Below are positions 62,373-64,000 of a DNA stretch of 64,000 nt, piece by piece; the stretch's first letter is position 1; each line of letters opens with the position of its first letter. The notes beneath the pieces are model-generated. The model saw nothing but the letters and a program-made list of their open reading frames with translations, did not search any database and had not been told where the DNA came from. Origin of the DNA: CAZFDE01 sp964517795 (GTDB taxonomy: Bacteria > Planctomycetota > Phycisphaerae > Sedimentisphaerales > Anaerobacaceae); the NCBI GenBank assembly GCA_964517795.1, contig CAZFDE010000002.1, forward strand, positions 44,285 to 108,284, in the 5' to 3' direction. A program made the position numbers and the translations under genes.

Positions 62373-62390
62373 CAGCAATTAATATGCCAG
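62373..62390 (-). promoter_or_regulatory. Sigma-54 (-24/-12) promoter of the NifX/MinD operon
   Basis: On the minus strand TGGCAT-ATTAA-TTGCT matches the consensus TGGCAC-N5-TTGCW, with GG (62387-62388) and GC (62375-62376) separated by exactly 10 nt. Transcription would start near 62363, 16 nt before the first ATG. Confidence 0.8.
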
Positions 62391-62489
62391 ATGAATGAGG
62401 CAGATTTGATCTTAAGGTTAAGATATTTATTAACAAAGGCTTATAAAATTTTAGGCGTGATTTTCACAAATGTAAAAAGTATAAAAAGC

Positions 62490-62504
62490 GATGCATTATG
62501 CAAC
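62490..62504. promoter_or_regulatory. Activator-binding site candidate 1
   Basis: GTTGCATAATGCATC (minus-strand reading) is a near-palindrome. It matches the site at 63895-63909 in 13 of 15 positions. It lies about 100-117 bp upstream of the -24 element, the usual distance for an enhancer. Confidence 0.6.
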
Positions 62505-62522
62505 TGTTCCTGGTCGCAGACA

Positions 62523-62537
62523 ATTGCATATTGCCAC
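62523..62537. promoter_or_regulatory. Activator-binding site candidate 2
   Basis: ATTGCATATTGCCAC is related to the site at 63895-63909 in 11 of 15 positions. It is 33 bp (about three helical turns) from site 1, so both would face the same side of the DNA. Confidence 0.5.
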
Positions 62538-62545
62538 AGCAAGAT

Positions 62546-63865
62546 TTAACGGATTTTGAATGCCTTCATCTTGCGAAATAACGTGCTTTTGTCAATTCCA
62601 AGCTCTTTAGCGGCCGCGGTTTTATTGCCCTTATTTCGCTTTAAGGCCTGTTTGATCAGAAGAATCTCCATCTGCTTAATCGTGGCCGGTTCGATATCCT
62701 GATCCGATTCATTATTGATATTTGGACGAACGGAGTCAGGCAGGTGTTTTAATTCGATGATCTCACCCTCACATAATACAAAACAATGCTCAATAATATT
62801 CTCAAGTTCACGCACGTTTCCGGGAAACTTATACGCCAGCAGCGCCGCCGTCACTTCGTTGGTAACACAGCAGATATGCTTGTTATGCCGTTGATTAAAT
62901 CTGCTGATAAAATGATCGACTAACAGCGGAATATCTTCTTTCCTGTCTCTTAATGGAGGCAGATCAAGCTTCATCACGTTGACCCGGTAATACAAATCAT
63001 CTCGGAACTTACTTTCCTTGACAAGTTCATCGAGTTTTTTATTGGTCGCGGTGACGATTCGGACATCGGCTTGAATCGGTGAAATACCGCCAACCGGCTC
63101 GTATGTCTTATCCTGTAAAACCCGCAGCAATTTGACCTGAACAGCAGCAGACACATCTCCGATCTCATCTAAAAAAATCGTTCCGCCTTCAGCCAAAGCA
63201 AATCGGCCCGGTTTATCTTTTTTCGCATCGGTAAACGCACCGGCCTTATAACCAAACAACTCCGATTCTAACAGTGTATCGGGCAAAGCGCCGCAGTTGA
63301 CGGCAACAAACGGCTTATCCTTACGAAAGCTCAGATTATGAATCGCTCGTGCAAAAAGTTCTTTGCCTGTTCCGCTTTCACCTTCGATTAGAATGGTTGT
63401 GTTACTCTCTGCGATATTCGGCAAAATAGCAAAGAGGTTCTGCATTTTATGACTTTGGCTGATGATATCTTCACATGAATATCGACCTTCGATTTCTTTC
63501 CTTAATTGTTCAATGGTACTGATATCACGAAAGGTTTCAACGCCGCCAATAACATTATCCTTAGAATCTTTTAATAACGCAGTCGATATGGTGATGGCCA
63601 GCTTTTTGCCTTGAGCATCGATGATGTGAACGGCTTTATTCATGATGGGTTTGCCGGTTTGAATTGTTTCGGCAAGGGTACAACCGGTTTCGCAAACATC
63701 GGCCCGCAACACATCTCTGCAGAGTTTACCGATAGCTTCCCGGCGTTTGATACCCGTGATTTCTTCGGCCGCTCGATTAAAAGAAGTGATCCGCCAATTC
63801 AAGTCAACGGTAAACACACCTTCACTGATCGAGTCTAAAATCACATTGTGTTCTTTATTTTCCAT
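62546..63865 (-). CDS. PAS-AAA+-Fis sigma-54-dependent activator, OrpR-like
   Basis: A 439-residue enhancer-binding protein. The PAS domain (about 8-118) has Cys49, Cys58 and Cys62 in CRDVLRADVCETGC, plus Cys131 after the domain; a redox-sensing Fe-S cluster is known in Desulfovibrio OrpR. The AAA+ domain (about 135-370) has Walker A GESGTGKE at 162-169 and GAFTDA (209-214) in place of GAFTGA. The C-terminal Fis HTH is ELGIDKSTLFRKMKAF. It is encoded upstream of and in the same direction as the NifX/MinD operon, which it most likely activates. Confidence 0.92.
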   Translation of the reverse strand: MENKEHNVILDSISEGVFTVDLNWRITSFNRAAEEITGIKRREAIGKLCRDVLRADVCETGCTLAETIQTGKPIMNKAVHIIDAQGKKLAITISTALLKDSKDNVIGGVETFRDISTIEQLRKEIEGRYSCEDIISQSHKMQNLFAILPNIAESNTTILIEGESGTGKELFARAIHNLSFRKDKPFVAVNCGALPDTLLESELFGYKAGAFTDAKKDKPGRFALAEGGTIFLDEIGDVSAAVQVKLLRVLQDKTYEPVGGISPIQADVRIVTATNKKLDELVKESKFRDDLYYRVNVMKLDLPPLRDRKEDIPLLVDHFISRFNQRHNKHICCVTNEVTAALLAYKFPGNVRELENIIEHCFVLCEGEIIELKHLPDSVRPNINNESDQDIEPATIKQMEILLIKQALKRNKGNKTAAAKELGIDKSTLFRKMKAFKIR

Positions 63866-63879
63866 TTTCTGCTAAAAAT

Positions 63880-63908
63880 AATTTAACATAGACAGTTGCA
63901 AAATGCAA
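63880..63908 (-). promoter_or_regulatory. Sigma-70 promoter of the PAS activator gene
   Basis: TTGCAT (63903-63908) and TAAATT (63880-63885) have 17-nt spacing on the minus strand, 15 nt before the start codon. The -35 lies within the palindrome at 63895-63909. Confidence 0.5.
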
Positions 63909-63909
63909 C
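63895..63909. promoter_or_regulatory. Activator-binding site candidate 3 (autoregulatory)
   Basis: GTTGCA-AAA-TGCAAC is a perfect 6-bp-arm inverted repeat overlapping the predicted -35 of the activator gene. Resemblance to the two sites upstream of the sigma-54 promoter suggests that the activator represses its own gene. Confidence 0.6.
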
Positions 63910-63962
63910 GGTTGCTCTAAATTTAATCAGACAGTTTATATTGCAATTTAAGTTATTCGAGG

Positions 63963-64000
63963 CCCCACGACCTCCGGGCCACCGCGATACCGGACCAATA
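63963..64000. repeat. Dispersed repeat, copy B (runs off the window)
   Basis: CCCCACG to CCGCGATACCGGACCAATA, the counterpart of copy A at 53002-53042 in the same orientation. It is cut by the window end, so its full length is unknown. Confidence 0.6.

Noticed and set aside
1..64000. CRISPR arrays, tRNA or rRNA genes
   Set aside because: No regularly spaced direct repeats, cloverleaf-like sequences or rRNA motifs were noticed in the intergenic regions.

Overview
The window looks like a chromosomal segment of an anaerobic Planctomycetota bacterium, most likely a Phycisphaerae-type lineage. This is inferred from gene content: Tat-exported sulfatase and polysaccharide-related enzymes, a PKD-tailed beta-helix surface protein, a planctomycete-style type IV pilus/type II secretion gene set, MttB-family methyltransferases and an anaerobe-type NifX/MinD/Mrp locus. 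No rRNA, tRNA, CRISPR array, phage or intact insertion sequence was seen.

Layout. 1-7.8 kb (minus strand): a partial beta-propeller protein, then pilus/secretion genes (pseudopilin, GspF/PilC, a GspE/PilB ATPase, PilT and a second PilB), with two good sigma-70 promoters. 7.8-19.5 kb (mostly minus): housekeeping genes (cinA, a zinc alcohol dehydrogenase, a YchF-like GTPase, a fumarase beta subunit, a NifA-like sigma-54 activator, a ThiL-TsaE fusion, argH, small proteins, a phosphodiesterase, a rubrerythrin-like protein, mtaB). 19.6-25.2 kb (plus): three pilus inner-membrane genes led by a PilM-PilN-like fusion. 25.2-41 kb: carbohydrate and accessory genes (GH2 beta-mannosidase, Tat-exported metallophosphoesterase and PHP/DUF3604-like protein, pterin dehydratase, two aldo/keto reductases, sulfatase, beta-helix/PKD protein, macro domain).

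41.3-52.6 kb (minus): one tightly packed operon, proA - GCS2-type ligase - MttB-like - DUF362/ferredoxin - MttB-like - SAM methyltransferase - OpuCA/CB/CC transporter. It probably imports and processes a quaternary amine or betaine-like compound, but no corrinoid protein is present and the combination is not one I recognise as described.

53.1-63.9 kb (minus): a roughly 19-gene locus containing four NifX/MTH1175-family proteins (one fused to a ferredoxin), two MinD-type ATPases with inserted ferredoxins, Mrp, a J-domain protein, DUF5320 proteins, FmdB-type zinc ribbon, DUF89, methyltransferase, YkoF-like and thioesterase proteins. Upstream lie a canonical -24/-12 promoter and a PAS/AAA+ sigma-54 activator gene. 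Three related 15-bp palindromic sites are present, two upstream of the promoter and one on the activator's own predicted promoter. This matches the logic of the Desulfovibrio orange-protein (ORP) operons and is the most complete regulatory story in the window. An imperfect 38-41 bp repeat lies at each end of this locus.
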